From: Marinobacterium rhizophilum DSM 18822
Lineage (GTDB): Bacteria; Pseudomonadota; Gammaproteobacteria; Pseudomonadales; Balneatricaceae
Direction: 5' to 3'
Length of the DNA: 64,000 nt
NCBI RefSeq assembly: GCF_000378045.1
Contig: NZ_KB899093.1
Coordinates: forward strand, 239,830-303,829
Part shown: piece after piece, positions 7,915-16,404 of the stretch
Position numbering within the stretch: position 1 is the first letter of the stretch
How the letters are laid out: every line of letters starts with the position of its first letter
Notes under the pieces: model-generated
What the model saw: only the letters and a program-made list of their open reading frames with translations
The model's database searches: none
What the model was told of the DNA's origin: nothing
Translations under genes and position numbers: made by a program

Positions 7915-10653
7915 TTATCCGTTTTCCAGCTCGAGTTTAGACAGGTCTCCGGAGGCGGGCAATTGCGTTTGCTCACCCTCGCGCGTCTGGGCTTGCGGCG
8001 CTTCTGATGCGTTAGCTCTATCTGGCTGGCGTTCCAGCAGGGTGTAGCGACTGCCGTTGCGGGCCCGTTCACCGCTGGGAGGGGACTGGAAGGCAATACC
8101 GCCACCCACGAAGCTCTCCAGGGAGTCACTGTCGATTTTCAGCCCCCGGGTGAAGCTGAACTCGGCACTGAAGCCGCTGATATTCCAGAACTGGCTGCCT
8201 TGACGCACCAGGTGGGCGTGTTCCGCCTCGATATGGGCAAAGATATCCACAGACTGGCCATCACCGCTGAGTCGAAAACCGGTGACTTCACCCACCGGTA
8301 CCTGGCGGTAGAATACCCGGCTGCCCTTTTCCAGGGCGCCGAGCTTGTCGGCGTTCAGTACCAGGTTGAGGCCGTAGCCCCGGGCGCTTTCTGGAGCACT
8401 GGCGGCGGCGATGAAGTAAAGGCTCGGGTCTGCGTCTGGCGCGCCTGCACTGACTTCGACGTGGCTGCCGACCAGGATATCCGCCGGGTTGCGGATGGCG
8501 GAGAGCCGTACCTCGGGCTGTTCGATCCAGAAACGACTACCCTTGCGGGCCAGAAAGTGGCCTTCGCTGAAGAGGACGGCAGTGGCATCGATGGTGCCCT
8601 GGGCATCGTACAGCCTTACCTGCTCAATGCGCCCCACCGTGAGGCCGCGATAGCGTATCGGCGTGCCGGCCTGTAGCGGGCGGTCGGGCGGAAACAGGAT
8701 ACGGATCTCGAGTCCCTGTTCGACGCTGCTGGCCTGGTTGGCATAGAGCTGAAATGGGTGTCCGGCAGCGATGGCAGCCCCACCTGCGGGGGTGTTAAAG
8801 GCAATGCCGCCGGTGACCAGACTGGCGAGAGATTCGGTTTGTAGCTTGAAGCCCTGCTGCAGATTGAAGTCCGCCGACACGCCGCTGGCATTCCAGAAAC
8901 GGGAGGCCGTGGTGACCAGGTCCCGGTAAGGCTTGTCTATGAGCAGTTCAATTTCGACACTGTCCGTCGCAGGCTGTAACTGGTAGTGGCTGACGCGCCC
9001 GACTTTAAGTTGCTTGTAGAGCACCGGCGAACCCACGGCGATGGAGCCCAGGCTTTGGGCCTCCAGCTTGATCATCAGCTTGCCGGCGCGTTCTGCGTAG
9101 AGCAGTTTGCCCTGTCTGGAGGCTGCATCGAAGTCGTTGTAAAGCGTAAAACGCTGGTCGGCAGCGGCGCTGCGCGATTCGCGTACATCCGGTGTAAAGA
9201 AGCTGATACCGCCGTTAATCAGAGTGTGCAGCGATTCGGTTTGCAGCTTTACGCCGTCCAGTCCTGCGGCAAAGCGAATGCCGCTGCTGTTCCAAAAGCG
9301 GCTATGGCTTGCCACCAGGTCGCGGTACTTCTCCTGGATGACGCCATGAATCAACACCTGCTGGCCCTTGTCGATGAGTTCATAGCCCAGCACTTCACCC
9401 ACGGGCAGCTGGCGAAACAGGATCGGCGAGCCGCGGGAGATGGAACCCAGTTGTTCAGTGACCAGCTCTATGGCCAGGCCGCTGTGTATGGGTTTGCGCA
9501 CCGGGGGCATATCCAGTGCGGTAAAGCTGAGCTTCTCGTGTCCCGTGCCCGGCTCCAGGTGGATATAGCTGCCCTTGACCAGTTTGCGCCAGTCGCCCAG
9601 GTTTCCCACCGTCAGCTCGGGGCGCTCCAGCCAGAAGCGGCTGCCGGTACGCAGCAGGCTGCGTGCACGCGGGTCGATCAGCAGTGTGGCACGCAGCTCA
9701 CTCAGGTCGTCGCTCAGCTGCAGGCTGCGGATGCGGCCGATGCGAATGCCCTGACTCATGACCTCGGTGTTTTCGCTAAGGGCGGTCGTGCCGGGAAAGC
9801 GCAGTTCCACCTCGATGCCGTTCTCCGCCGCGTCAAAGTCGGGATAGAGCTTGAATTGGTCGCCATTGCCGGCCGGCGGTGATTCGTAGTCTTCGTTAAG
9901 AAAGTTGATGCCGCCGGCAATGATGGCGGCCAGCGAGCCGATGCGAATATCAACCTTGGGCAGGTCCGCCTTGACCTGGATACCGCTGGCGTTCCAGAAA
10001 CGGGAGTTTTTCTTTACCAGGTAGCTGTAGCGCGGCTCGATAAAGACATCGATCTGGATGTCATCCGCCTCGCTGGAAAGGCGGTAATCCACCACCTCGC
10101 CGACATTGATGTCACGGTAGTAGACGCGAGAGCCGCGATTGATGGATTCCGCGCTGTCGGCGAACAGCGTGATGTAGAGGCCGTCGTCGCTTTTATCCGG
10201 GGGGGGCAGGTCACTGCGGGCCTTAAAAAACCGGGTGGGTGCACCTTCGCCCGGCTTGATGCCGATATAGTATCCCGACAGCAGGGTTTCGAGGCCGCGT
10301 ACGCCGGACAGTGATACCTGGGGCTTGACCAGCCAGAACTCGGTGCCCTCGCGCAGCAGTTGTTCGGCTTCGGGCGCGACTTCGATCACGGCGGTGACGG
10401 TTTTGAGGTCTTCATTCAGGCGCAGGGATTTGAGCGTGCCGCCGGGCAGGCCCTTGTACAGCAGCTTGGTCTTGTTGATTTCCAGACCTTCGGCCGAATC
10501 GAATACGACCTGTATCTCGATGCCGGCCTCGCGGTAACTCTTGTAAACCAGCCAGCCCGCGATGAGTGCCGCCAGCAAGGGCAGAATCCAGACGGCTGAC
10601 GGGCCGCGATGGCGGCGAACAACGGCCGGTGCGACGGGTGTGACATCGGTCAT
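7915..10653 (-). CDS. letB: Intermembrane lipid transport protein LetB, seven MCE domains
   Basis: A 912-aa protein with one N-terminal membrane helix (about residues 18-37) and seven MCE domains. Each domain is marked by a segment of the type G-S-x-V-x-Y-R-x-x-x-V-G-x-V; they read in order KTKLLYKGLPGG, GSRVYYRDINVG, NTEVMSQGIRIG, GSPILFRQLPVG, GSPVLYKQLKVG, GTPIRYRGLTVG and GSRVFYRQVPVG. Seven domains match LetB (YebT), which forms a long tube across the periplasm; PqiB has three. letA lies 55 bp upstream. The C-terminus after the last domain is a short low-complexity, Gln/Glu-rich tail. Confidence 0.93.
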   Translation of the reverse strand: MTDVTPVAPAVVRRHRGPSAVWILPLLAALIAGWLVYKSYREAGIEIQVVFDSAEGLEINKTKLLYKGLPGGTLKSLRLNEDLKTVTAVIEVAPEAEQLLREGTEFWLVKPQVSLSGVRGLETLLSGYYIGIKPGEGAPTRFFKARSDLPPPDKSDDGLYITLFADSAESINRGSRVYYRDINVGEVVDYRLSSEADDIQIDVFIEPRYSYLVKKNSRFWNASGIQVKADLPKVDIRIGSLAAIIAGGINFLNEDYESPPAGNGDQFKLYPDFDAAENGIEVELRFPGTTALSENTEVMSQGIRIGRIRSLQLSDDLSELRATLLIDPRARSLLRTGSRFWLERPELTVGNLGDWRKLVKGSYIHLEPGTGHEKLSFTALDMPPVRKPIHSGLAIELVTEQLGSISRGSPILFRQLPVGEVLGYELIDKGQQVLIHGVIQEKYRDLVASHSRFWNSSGIRFAAGLDGVKLQTESLHTLINGGISFFTPDVRESRSAAADQRFTLYNDFDAASRQGKLLYAERAGKLMIKLEAQSLGSIAVGSPVLYKQLKVGRVSHYQLQPATDSVEIELLIDKPYRDLVTTASRFWNASGVSADFNLQQGFKLQTESLASLVTGGIAFNTPAGGAAIAAGHPFQLYANQASSVEQGLEIRILFPPDRPLQAGTPIRYRGLTVGRIEQVRLYDAQGTIDATAVLFSEGHFLARKGSRFWIEQPEVRLSAIRNPADILVGSHVEVSAGAPDADPSLYFIAAASAPESARGYGLNLVLNADKLGALEKGSRVFYRQVPVGEVTGFRLSGDGQSVDIFAHIEAEHAHLVRQGSQFWNISGFSAEFSFTRGLKIDSDSLESFVGGGIAFQSPPSGERARNGSRYTLLERQPDRANASEAPQAQTREGEQTQLPASGDLSKLELENG

Positions 10654-10708
10654 TGTAAAGCCTCAATCGGGGTGTCATTGGCAAGTTTGGGGTAGCGTTC
10701 GCTTTGTA

Positions 10709-11992
10709 TCATGATGGATGTGTTTCGCTCACGTTGTTTGTCGGCGCGGTTTCGTCGGTGGCTTGTGATGCCCGCTGCCGGTCCCAGATCAGTCGTGTAT
10801 CGAATTTTTGTGCCGCCAGCATGGTGCAAATCACGACCGCCGCGAACGCCGTGGCGCCGTGGTTGCCGATAATATGGGTGAGATTACCCAGTTGTACCAG
10901 CGCCACCAGTATGCCGACCACAAAGATGTCCAGCATGGACCAGCGACCCACCCATTCAACGAAGCGGAACATGAACATCTTCTGGCGCAGGTTGGTGGTC
11001 CAGCCCCGCTGTACGCTGAGCACCAGAATGAGCATGCCGATCAGTTTGCCCACGGGAATGACTACGCTGGCAATGAGTACCACCAGTGCAATCCAGAACA
11101 GGCCATGCTGGGTCAGCTGCACGACGCCCTCGATAATGGTGCTGGGGTCGCCGCGGCCCAGGGTGCGGACGGTCATGATTGGCAGCATGTTGGCCGGCAG
11201 CAGCAGGAAGACTGCCGAGCACAACAGCGCCCAGGTCCAACTCAGGGAATTGGGTGTGCGGGCATGCAGTTTGGCATGGCAGCGGGGACAGTGCATGCCC
11301 TCCATGGCCGGCGGACACAGCAAACTGCAGTCGTGGCAGCAAATGGGGGTATCGCCTGCAGCATAGAGGCTGGGATCGGGTTGCGGGGTGGACTGGCGCT
11401 CACCAATCAGGTGCCAGAACTGGTCCTGGTTGATCATGGTGGAGCTGAGCAGCGTTATCAGTATCAGTGCCACCAGACTGTAGAGGCCAAGGCCAGGCTC
11501 TATGCTGGCAATGTCGACCAGCTTGACCACCGCTACCGCGATACCAAGCAGATAGACCTCCAGCATGCCCCATTCGTCCAGGTGCTGATAACTGCGCAGT
11601 GCCAGTGCGGTGCCACGCCAGAGTGTGCGTCCGTGCAGTGAGGCGCTGACAAAGAGCAGCAGCAGCAACTTGACCAGCGGTACCAGAATGACAAACAGCA
11701 GAATCAGCAATGCCACTATCCAGAGGCCATCGTCGTACAGCGACATGGCACTGGAGAACACGGTCTGATTCTGGTGGATTCCAACGACTTCCAGTGTCAG
11801 CAGTGGGTAGATGTTGGCCGGCAGGAACAGGATCAGCCCGGCAATGGCCAGGGCGAGGCTGCGCTCAATACTGTTGACGCTTTGGGCAAACAGGGTAGAG
11901 CCGCAGCGCGGGCACTGCGCCACACCGCCGGGCGGAACCTCGGGCCGGGTGAGCAGCAGATCGCATTCATGGCAGGCGATCATGTTCTCCAT
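10709..11992 (-). CDS. letA: LetA/PqiA-type integral membrane protein
   Basis: A 427-aa inner-membrane protein, the same length as E. coli LetA (YebS). It is an internal duplication. Each half starts with a zinc-ribbon-like Cys set (CHECDLLL...CPRCGS and CHDCSLLC...CPRCHA) and continues with several membrane helices. LetA is the partner that is thought to load lipid into LetB. The gene is upstream of letB on the same strand. A GGAGG lies 13 nt before the chosen ATG; the Met at position 4 is a possible alternative. Confidence 0.92.
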   Translation of the reverse strand: MENMIACHECDLLLTRPEVPPGGVAQCPRCGSTLFAQSVNSIERSLALAIAGLILFLPANIYPLLTLEVVGIHQNQTVFSSAMSLYDDGLWIVALLILLFVILVPLVKLLLLLFVSASLHGRTLWRGTALALRSYQHLDEWGMLEVYLLGIAVAVVKLVDIASIEPGLGLYSLVALILITLLSSTMINQDQFWHLIGERQSTPQPDPSLYAAGDTPICCHDCSLLCPPAMEGMHCPRCHAKLHARTPNSLSWTWALLCSAVFLLLPANMLPIMTVRTLGRGDPSTIIEGVVQLTQHGLFWIALVVLIASVVIPVGKLIGMLILVLSVQRGWTTNLRQKMFMFRFVEWVGRWSMLDIFVVGILVALVQLGNLTHIIGNHGATAFAAVVICTMLAAQKFDTRLIWDRQRASQATDETAPTNNVSETHPS

Positions 11993-12296
11993 GGCGTGAG
12001 TCTTGCCTCCATTTCAGGCCGACGAGCGTTGTAGCGCATCAGAGGCCCTGTACGGTAAAAGGTTCAGTATGCCAGATTCCCTTGTGCTGCCCAGTACCTG
12101 TTGCGACAGCATAGGCACTCATTATGGCATCTATATTTTTGCCCCCGCGCAAGTCTTCATGCCGGGTGGCAGCTGGGCTCTTGTGCCACTGGCCCGATCC
12201 GTTATAGTGCAGCGCTTGTTATTTGGCGTGCAGTGCTTGTCATTATGACGCCTGCCGGCATGCTGTCTGTAACGGTGCGCGATAGAGGGGGTTTCC
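11993..12296. other. Divergent intergenic region letA / pdxH
   Basis: 304 bp without a gene. It must hold the promoters for letA and pdxH. The only candidate I can point to is the pdxH promoter at 12181-12208. Confidence 0.5.
12181..12208 (+). promoter_or_regulatory. Candidate sigma-70 promoter of pdxH
   Basis: TTGTGC (12181-12186) and TATAGT (12203-12208) are separated by 16 bp, about 90 bp before the pdxH ATG. Both hexamers are near consensus. Nothing else supports it. Confidence 0.35.
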
Positions 12297-12947
12297 ATGA
12301 CCGACAACACGGGTGACTACAAGGCGCTGCGGCGGGAGTATCAGGCCAAGACGCTGGACAGGGCGGATCTTGCGGCAGATCCGGTGCAGCAGTTTGATCG
12401 CTGGATGAAAGAAATAAGCGTTCTGATGCCCGCGGATGCGACATCCATGACGCTGGCGACGGCGAGCGCCAGCGGCATGCCCTCGGCACGTATCGTGCTT
12501 CTCAAGCATTTCGATGCCCAGGGATTTTGCTGGTACACCGATTATCGCAGCCACAAGGGTCAGGACCTGGCGGAAAACCCGCAGGCTGAGCTGATGTTCT
12601 ACTGGCCGTTGCTGGAGCGTCAGGTGCGCATCTGCGGCACCGTGGAACGCCTGCCTGATGTCTTTGCCCAGACCTATTTTGCCGAGCGTCCGCTTGGCAG
12701 TCGCCTCAGTGCTGCGGCGTCGAAGCAGAGTGCCGTTGTGGACAGTCGTGCGACGCTCGAGCAGCGTGTCGATGCGTTGCGCACGCAGCATGCAGACGGC
12801 CTTGTGCCCAAGCCCGAACAATGGGGCGGTTATCGCCTGCGCCCCGTTGCATTTGAGTTCTGGCAAGGGCGTGAAAATCGTCTGCACGACCGCATGTGTT
12901 ACCGTCTGCAGGATGGTGCCTGGGTAATCGAACGACTTCAGCCTTGA
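12297..12947 (+). CDS. pdxH: Pyridoxamine 5'-phosphate oxidase
   Basis: A 216-aa FMN-dependent enzyme that oxidises pyridoxine or pyridoxamine phosphate to pyridoxal phosphate. Family landmarks include the N-terminal RREYQAKTLDRADL and DPVQQFDRWMKE, the FMN-binding SARIVLLKHFDAQGFCWYT region, and the C-terminal EFWQGRENRLHDR. The length is normal. It is the first gene of a tight plus-strand run (pdxH, esterase, FKBP, SGNH hydrolase) with gaps of 9, 4 and -4 bp. Confidence 0.95.
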   Translation: MTDNTGDYKALRREYQAKTLDRADLAADPVQQFDRWMKEISVLMPADATSMTLATASASGMPSARIVLLKHFDAQGFCWYTDYRSHKGQDLAENPQAELMFYWPLLERQVRICGTVERLPDVFAQTYFAERPLGSRLSAAASKQSAVVDSRATLEQRVDALRTQHADGLVPKPEQWGGYRLRPVAFEFWQGRENRLHDRMCYRLQDGAWVIERLQP

Positions 12948-12956
12948 GGATGTGAC

Positions 12957-13634
12957 ATGACAACGTATCTGCCTTGCCAAACCAGCGAACCGGACGGGCC
13001 TGTTCGTGCCAGCGTCATCTGGCTGCATGGCCTGGGTGCCGACGGCGGTGATTTTGTTCCGGTTGTACCCTATCTGGAGTTGCCTGCCGATGCCGGCGTG
13101 CGCTTTGTTTTCCCCGACGCACCGGTGCGCCCGGTGACCGTGAACGGCGGCATGCGTATGCCAGCCTGGTACGACATTCTGGAAATGAGCATCGAGCGCA
13201 AGATCGATAACGCGGCACTGGATGTCTCGGCACAGCAGATAGGCGACCTGATTGAGCGTGAGATCGCGGCAGGTGTGCCGAGTGAGCGCATCTTTGTGTT
13301 CGGATTTTCCCAGGGAGGCGCCGTGGCTTACCACACAGCGCTGCGTTACCCAAAAAAAATGGGTGGGGTGGCGGCGCTGTCGACTTACCTGGCCACGGCC
13401 GATCGAATGGCGGCCGAAGTGAATGCCGCCAACGCGAATTTGCCCATTCTGATCTGTCATGGCACCGAGGACGATGTGGTGCCGCTGCAAGCAGGGCTGC
13501 GCGCCCGTGAGGCTTTGAATACCCTGGGGCTGGAACCGCAGTGGCATGACTACCCCATGGCGCATGAGGTTTGCCTGCCGGAGCTGCGGCAGATTGGCGC
13601 CTGGTTAACCCTGCATTTGTCTGAAAAGGAATAA
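12957..13634 (+). CDS. Phospholipase/carboxylesterase family hydrolase
   Basis: A 225-aa serine hydrolase close to EstB-type carboxylesterases and acyl-protein thioesterases. Ser118 lies in FGFSQGG, the acid in GTEDDVVPL, and the His in YPMAHEVC. The N-terminus ASVIWLHGLGADGGDF holds the oxyanion residues. It is cytoplasmic. It follows pdxH by 9 bp, so coexpression is likely, but no functional link is evident. Confidence 0.9.
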   Translation: MTTYLPCQTSEPDGPVRASVIWLHGLGADGGDFVPVVPYLELPADAGVRFVFPDAPVRPVTVNGGMRMPAWYDILEMSIERKIDNAALDVSAQQIGDLIEREIAAGVPSERIFVFGFSQGGAVAYHTALRYPKKMGGVAALSTYLATADRMAAEVNAANANLPILICHGTEDDVVPLQAGLRAREALNTLGLEPQWHDYPMAHEVCLPELRQIGAWLTLHLSEKE

Positions 13635-13638
13635 AACC

Positions 13639-14115
13639 ATGAAAGTGGCTGAAAATACCGTTGTCAGCTTCCACTACCGCCTGTTCGATGACGACGGCGA
13701 GCTGGAGGTGGATACCCGCGATGGCGATGCACTGCCTTATCTGCATGGCCGTGCCAATATTATTGCCGGGCTGGAGAACGCAATGGCCGGGCATGAAGCC
13801 GGCGATATCCTGCGGGTGAAGGTACCGCCGCAGCTGGGTTACGGCCTCTATGACGACGACAAGGTACGTACCCTGGAGCCATCCTTTTTTGAAGGGCTGG
13901 AGGATTTTGGCATCGGTTTCACCTGCCAGCTGGAAGATGATGAAGGCACGCTGGAGCTGGCCACGGTGGTGGACATCGATGACGATGGCGTTACCGTCGA
14001 CAGCAACCATCCTTATGCCGGCCGTACGCTGGATTTTGAAGTCGAGATCATCGACGTTCGGGCGGCCACCGAGGCCGAGATTGCCCAGGGGCGCGTAGAA
14101 TCGCCGACTGCATGA
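13639..14115 (+). CDS. SlyD-type FKBP peptidyl-prolyl isomerase
   Basis: A 158-aa protein beginning MKVAENTVVSFHYRL with LPYLHGRANIIAGLENAM, the SlyD pattern of an FKBP core with an inserted chaperone flap. The His/Cys-rich metal-binding tail of E. coli SlyD is absent, and the C-terminus is short and acidic. Thus it should fold proline-limited proteins but lacks the nickel-storage tail. It may be SlyD or FkpB-like; the IF-domain length favours SlyD. The stop codon overlaps the next start in ATGA. Confidence 0.85.
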   Translation: MKVAENTVVSFHYRLFDDDGELEVDTRDGDALPYLHGRANIIAGLENAMAGHEAGDILRVKVPPQLGYGLYDDDKVRTLEPSFFEGLEDFGIGFTCQLEDDEGTLELATVVDIDDDGVTVDSNHPYAGRTLDFEVEIIDVRAATEAEIAQGRVESPTA

Positions 14116-14753
14116 TTCAAGTGCGTGTGGCGCCGTGCTATCTGCGGCCTGTATTTACCGCCTTCTGGTTACTGTGCTGCACCTTGCTGCTGGCCGGCTG
14201 TAGCCGCGAGCCCGAGTTGCCGTACTTTGAACCGGGTACAAGCGTGCTGGCGTTCGGTGACAGCCTGACCTTTGGTACTGGCGCGAATGCCGCGCAAAGC
14301 TACCCTGCCCGGGTGGCTCAGGCGACGGGCTGGAATGTGCGCAATGCCGGTGTACCGGGAGAGCTGGCCGAAGACGGGCTGGTGCGGTTGCAGTCATTGC
14401 TGCAGGAAGACTCACCCGCGCTGGTGCTGCTGTGTCATGGTGGCAACAACCTGTTGCGGGGAGAGCCTGACGCGCGCATCCGTGCTCAGCTGGCTGAGAT
14501 GATCGAGCTGGTGCAGGCTCAGGGCGCACAAGTGGTGTTGCTGGGGGTGCCCAAACCGTCCCTGCTGGTTCGAACAGCCGGCTTTTATGCGGAGCTGGCA
14601 GAGCAGTATGAGGTGGCCTATCTGCCCGATGCCGTCGCCGAGACCCTGTCTGATCCCGCACTCAAGTCCGACCAGGCACATCCGAATGCCTCTGGCTACG
14701 CCTTTATTGCCGGCCAGCTGCTGGAGCTGTTGCGAGAGTCCGGCGCTTTCTAG
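14112..14753 (+). CDS. SGNH/GDSL esterase lipoprotein (TesA-like)
   Basis: A 213-aa protein with a lipoprotein signal (lipobox LAGC, Cys30) followed by an SGNH hydrolase domain. The blocks are FGDSLTFG (Ser51), the Gly in RNAGVPGE, the Asn in CHGGNNLLRG, and DQAHPNASGY with the catalytic Asp and His. It resembles TesA arylesterase/thioesterase I but is lipid-anchored. TesA is normally a soluble periplasmic protein. The ATG overlaps the stop of the FKBP gene by 4 bp. Confidence 0.88.
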   Translation: MIQVRVAPCYLRPVFTAFWLLCCTLLLAGCSREPELPYFEPGTSVLAFGDSLTFGTGANAAQSYPARVAQATGWNVRNAGVPGELAEDGLVRLQSLLQEDSPALVLLCHGGNNLLRGEPDARIRAQLAEMIELVQAQGAQVVLLGVPKPSLLVRTAGFYAELAEQYEVAYLPDAVAETLSDPALKSDQAHPNASGYAFIAGQLLELLRESGAF

Positions 14754-14806
14754 CGCGAATCTGAGTAAAACTGCACAGTAACCCGAGCGTTGGGTACGGG
14801 TGCCAT

Positions 14807-14829
14807 GTCAGCGGTGCAATGCCGCTGAC
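14807..14829. terminator. Bidirectional hairpin between convergent genes
   Basis: GTCAGCGG (14807-14814) and CCGCTGAC (14822-14829) form a perfect 8-bp stem. On the plus strand it is followed by a T-rich stretch (TACATCTTTT), as expected for a terminator of the upstream esterase run. It touches the stop codon of the minus-strand gene that follows. Confidence 0.6.
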
Positions 14830-15086
14830 TACATCTTTTCGCGCCATTTCAAGTCCCCGATCTGCACGTTGAGCCATTCAAAACCGATGCGCCGGGCGAC
14901 CGCTGCGGCGCCATCAAGACTTTTGAATTCCCGCTCGGCTTTGCTGCGCTGCAAGTCCAGCGTCACTACTTCGTTGTCCTTGGCGATGAACTTTAGTGTC
15001 CAGCCCCGCGCCATTGAAACCGGAATTGCCTGGCAGGAATCGAATACACCCGCTTTGAAAAGAAGTTTAATTTCTCTTTCCTGCAT
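14829..15086 (-). CDS. Small ParC-like (partition-associated type) protein
   Basis: An 85-aa protein starting MQEREIKLLFKAGVFDS, with GWTLKFIAKDNEVVTLD and a C-terminal FKSLDGAAAVARRIGFEW segment. From memory this pattern resembles small ParC-family proteins found on plasmids and genomic islands; the function is not established. The ATG at 15086 was chosen because AGGA lies at good spacing; the frame continues 24 codons upstream without a ribosome site. The gene borders an AT-rich gap, which suggests transfer. Confidence 0.55.
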   Translation of the reverse strand: MQEREIKLLFKAGVFDSCQAIPVSMARGWTLKFIAKDNEVVTLDLQRSKAEREFKSLDGAAAVARRIGFEWLNVQIGDLKWREKM

Positions 15087-15404
15087 TGTCTTAATTCCTA
15101 TTTGATTAATCATTTTTGTATTACTGATAAGTATATATATGAAACAGACTGGTCGCAATTTTACGACATGATTTATGCTCTTTTAACTATATGTTTTTAA
15201 AGGGTTTTTAAATTAAATTCGAGGGCGTTTCTTTGTTTTAAGGCGGAAGCGTTAACTCATTGATTTATATAGATAAAAGATTAGTTGTTGAGGGCGGTTT
15301 TTTAGAACTTAATGTCATATAAAGAGAAATCAATAATGATTTTACGATTATTCAAAAATATTATTTGAATATTCATATTTAGAAGACGGCCGCAGAGGGC
15401 GAGT

Positions 15405-15470
15405 ACTAAAACAGGGAGGGCAAAAAAGAGAGGGCAAAGAGAGGGCAAAGAGGGGGCAGTGAAGGGCTTG
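15405..15470 (+). repeat. Purine-rich AGAGGGCAAA repeats
   Basis: Three to four imperfect copies of a 9-11 bp purine unit (GGGAGGGCAAA, AGAGAGGGCAAA, AGAGAGGGCAAA, AGAGGGGGCAG). A 17-bp core, AAAAAAGAGAGGGCAAA, recurs exactly near 37361 behind the DUF2726 gene. Function unknown. Confidence 0.6.
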
Positions 15471-15618
15471 GGCGAGGGTGTTAGTGCATGCGATGACCCG
15501 GTAACGGTGCGGGGCAACAGGTTGCAGGGAGTGGCAGCGGGTATGTCTGATTGTTAAGGCTTGGGATGCTCGCTGCTATTGGCAGGTGAACAACATAGGG
15601 ATCGATCAGGCAGGGCTT

Positions 15619-16404
15619 AACAGAACCCGCTATGGGTGAGGAGTGGGACGGGTTGGCATCGCGCCTGGAGCGCCGGTCGACCTTGCCGGCGCCCCCTGTC
15701 AGCCAGCGCTTGCCGCTGTAGCGGCGATTGTTACCAGAACCCGCTGCCGGTGCTGAGGGTGTCTTCGCACTGATTGTATTCTCGGTATGTGGTTGGCATA
15801 GCGGCTGGAGCGCTGGTCGACCTTGCCGGCACCGCCTGTCAGCCAGCGCTTGCCGTTGTAGCGGCGGTTGTTACCAGAACCCGCTGCCGGTGCTGAGGGT
15901 GTCCTTGCACTGATTGTATTCTCGGTATGTGATTGGCATAGCGGCTGGAACGCTGGTCGACCTTGCCGGCGCCGCCTGTCAGCCAGCGTTTGCCGTTGCA
16001 GCTGCCATTGCGGTGGCCGCCCCAACCTTCGTGGTAGGTCAGTTACTGCCAGTTACTGCCAGTTACTGAGAGGTGCGGTATCCGACCTGGACATGCCGTT
16101 CAGTTTTTGTGATTTGGCGGGGGTGACTACCAGAACCAGCCGCCGGTGCTGAGGGTGTCTTTGCACTGATTGTAGTCTCGGTATGTGGTTGGTATAGCGC
16201 CTGGAGCGCTGGTCAACCTTGCTGGCGACGCCTGTCAGTTAGCGTTTGCCGTTGTAGCCGGTTGTTACCAGAACCAACCGCCGGTGCTGAGGGTGTCCTT
16301 GCACTGATTGTAGTCTCGGTATGTGATTGGCATCGCGCCTGGAGCGCTGGTCGACCTTGCCGGCGCCGCCTGTCAGCCAGCGCTTGCCGTTGTAGCCGCG
16401 GTTG
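15619..16404 (-). repeat. Tandem array of about 140-bp copies of a gene 3' end
   Basis: Units start (plus coordinates) with the stop-codon block TTACCAGAAC or CTACCAGAAC at 15731, 15871, 16127 and 16265, and the intact gene carries it at 16405. Spacings are 140, 256, 138 and 140 bp. A truncated copy covers about 15619-15730. Each unit reproduces the last roughly 45 codons of the transglycosylase gene, through YNGKRWL and GKVDQRS to the stop. The 15871 copy is longer and carries more of the gene, and a further gene fragment near 16090-16113 precedes the 16127 copy. Copies are out of frame relative to the gene because of a 10-nt insertion near the position of RYASQ. Confidence 0.85.
16037..16070 (+). 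repeat. Three copies of CAGTTACTGC-type 11-mer
   Basis: CAGTTACTGCCAGTTACTGC continues into a third CAGTTACTG, giving three direct copies within the long unit of the 3'-end array. It probably arose by slippage. Confidence 0.7.

Larger units (their letters stand above)
15087..16404. other. Gene-free accessory gap (AT-rich segment plus repeats)
   Basis: 1318 bp with no credible gene. About 15100-15370 is strikingly AT-rich compared with the rest. About 15405-15470 is a purine-rich run of AGAGGGCAAA-like units. From about 15620 to 16404 there are degraded tandem copies of the 3' end of the neighbouring transglycosylase gene. Short open frames here are repeat-derived and frameshifted. Confidence 0.75.

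Noticed and set aside
7915..11992. pqiA-pqiB
   Set aside because: Seven MCE domains and the 912-aa length fit LetB; PqiB has three MCE domains.
15619..16404. CRISPR array
   Set aside because: The period is about 140 bp and the whole unit is conserved, with no short repeat/unique spacer pattern and no cas genes.
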